Origin: Maribacter_C sp947494565
GTDB lineage: Bacteria; Bacteroidota; Bacteroidia; Flavobacteriales; Flavobacteriaceae
Length of the DNA stretch: 64,000 nt
NCBI RefSeq assembly: GCF_047345415.1
Contig: NZ_JBLFEP010000003.1
Location: forward strand, 930,001-994,000
Direction: 5' to 3'
Numbering within the stretch: the stretch's first letter is position 1; each line of letters begins with the position of its first letter. Under the pieces are notes generated by a model that did no database searches, had not been told where the DNA came from, and saw only the letters and a program-made list of their open reading frames with translations. Shown here one piece after another: positions 63,671 through 64,000 of this stretch. The position numbers were made by a program, and so were the translations under genes.

Positions 63671-64000
63671 TTACAATCTCAATGTTTCGTTGATGATATT
63701 AACAATTTTATCCATTTCAGTATGGATAAAAAAATGACCGCCATTAAAATATATTATCTTACATATTTCTGAAGTGTATTCATTCCATCCTTGACATTGT
63801 TCAGCTGTCTGTTGATCATCTTTTCCCAAGAAAACAGTAATATCCCCATCATATCTCTTTGAAGCTCCCGTAAAATTATAAGTTTCGGCCATTTTGAAAT
63901 CATTCTTTAAAAGGGGAAGAAATAGTTCTTCAAGTTCGGGGTGCATAAAGAACTCAGGGGGGGTCCCTCCCAGCTTTATTACTTCCCTCTTAAAATCTAT
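63671..64000 (-). CDS. Type II thioesterase, C-terminal part (5' end off window)
   Basis: The frame is open to the window edge, so the gene starts to the right of base 64,000; 109 residues are visible. They match the end of alpha/beta-hydrolase type II thioesterases: LGGTPPEFFMHPELEELFLP, FKMAETY, DITVFLGKDDQQ and GGHFFI, where GGH carries the catalytic His. Such enzymes clear wrong acyl groups from NRPS or PKS carrier domains and sit with them in clusters. This is the best evidence that an assembly line lies just beyond the window. Confidence 0.88.
   Translation of the reverse strand: MDFKREVIKLGGTPPEFFMHPELEELFLPLLKNDFKMAETYNFTGASKRYDGDITVFLGKDDQQTAEQCQGWNEYTSEICKIIYFNGGHFFIHTEMDKIVNIINETLRL

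Noticed and set aside
47949..64000. CRISPR array or prophage in the AT-rich island
   Set aside because: No regularly spaced repeats, and no capsid, tail, portal or terminase genes were seen.

Overview
The window reads as chromosomal DNA of a marine Flavobacteriaceae-type Bacteroidetes. The reasons are a SusC/SusD pair, lipoproteins with Bacteroidetes-style signals, TAnnTTTG (-7) promoters with TTG near -33, DUF4290, DUF2911 and DUF493 housekeeping genes, a fused ResB-CcsA cytochrome c protein, and a Bacteroidetes-type MurA. No species can be named from the sequence alone.

Bases 1-9,300 are mostly housekeeping: the 3' end of an RND efflux pump, a two-TM-type K+ channel, the fused cytochrome c synthase, a broken small secreted protein, a tight DUF2520-kdsC-maf run, a lipoprotein and a small MscS-like channel. 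Bases 9,370-29,566 form a glycan-utilisation region: PIG-L deacetylase, a 33-residue membrane peptide, a sodium:solute symporter, a LacI-type regulator, a near-perfect palindromic operator, SusC, SusD, an FG-GAP/ASPIC lipoprotein, a DUF5107-TPR protein and an oppositely oriented GH2 beta-galactosidase lipoprotein. Together these could bind, import, cut and sense a galactose-containing, probably acylated, glycan.

Bases 29,660-47,700 are core genome again: DUF2911, a beta-propeller secreted protein, an SRPBCC-SDR-photolyase run, an M20 hydrolase, GNAT and CDGSH proteins, a YhhN protein, a pirin, murA-DUF4290, DUF493, an NadR-like ATPase with recQ and fmt, HU, YqgE, a class IV aminotransferase and a START-like protein.

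A tRNA-Met gene at 47,831-47,904 marks a sharp change. Everything to its right is visibly more AT-rich, has long gene-poor stretches and holds many broken genes. First comes a relic of a Bacteroidetes conjugative element (TraO-like and a giant TraQ-like lipoprotein). Then comes the edge of what looks like a natural-product cluster: Sfp-type phosphopantetheinyl transferase, an orphan ABC ATPase with an altered Walker A motif, a methyltransferase, two glycosyltransferases, a stand-alone lantibiotic-dehydratase C-terminal-like protein, a divergent ornithine-carbamoyltransferase relative, a broken PP-loop gene, and at the right edge a type II thioesterase that runs off the window. Scattered IS1595-like transposase relics show how this island has been rearranged. 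The assembly-line enzymes expected for such a cluster would lie beyond base 64,000.
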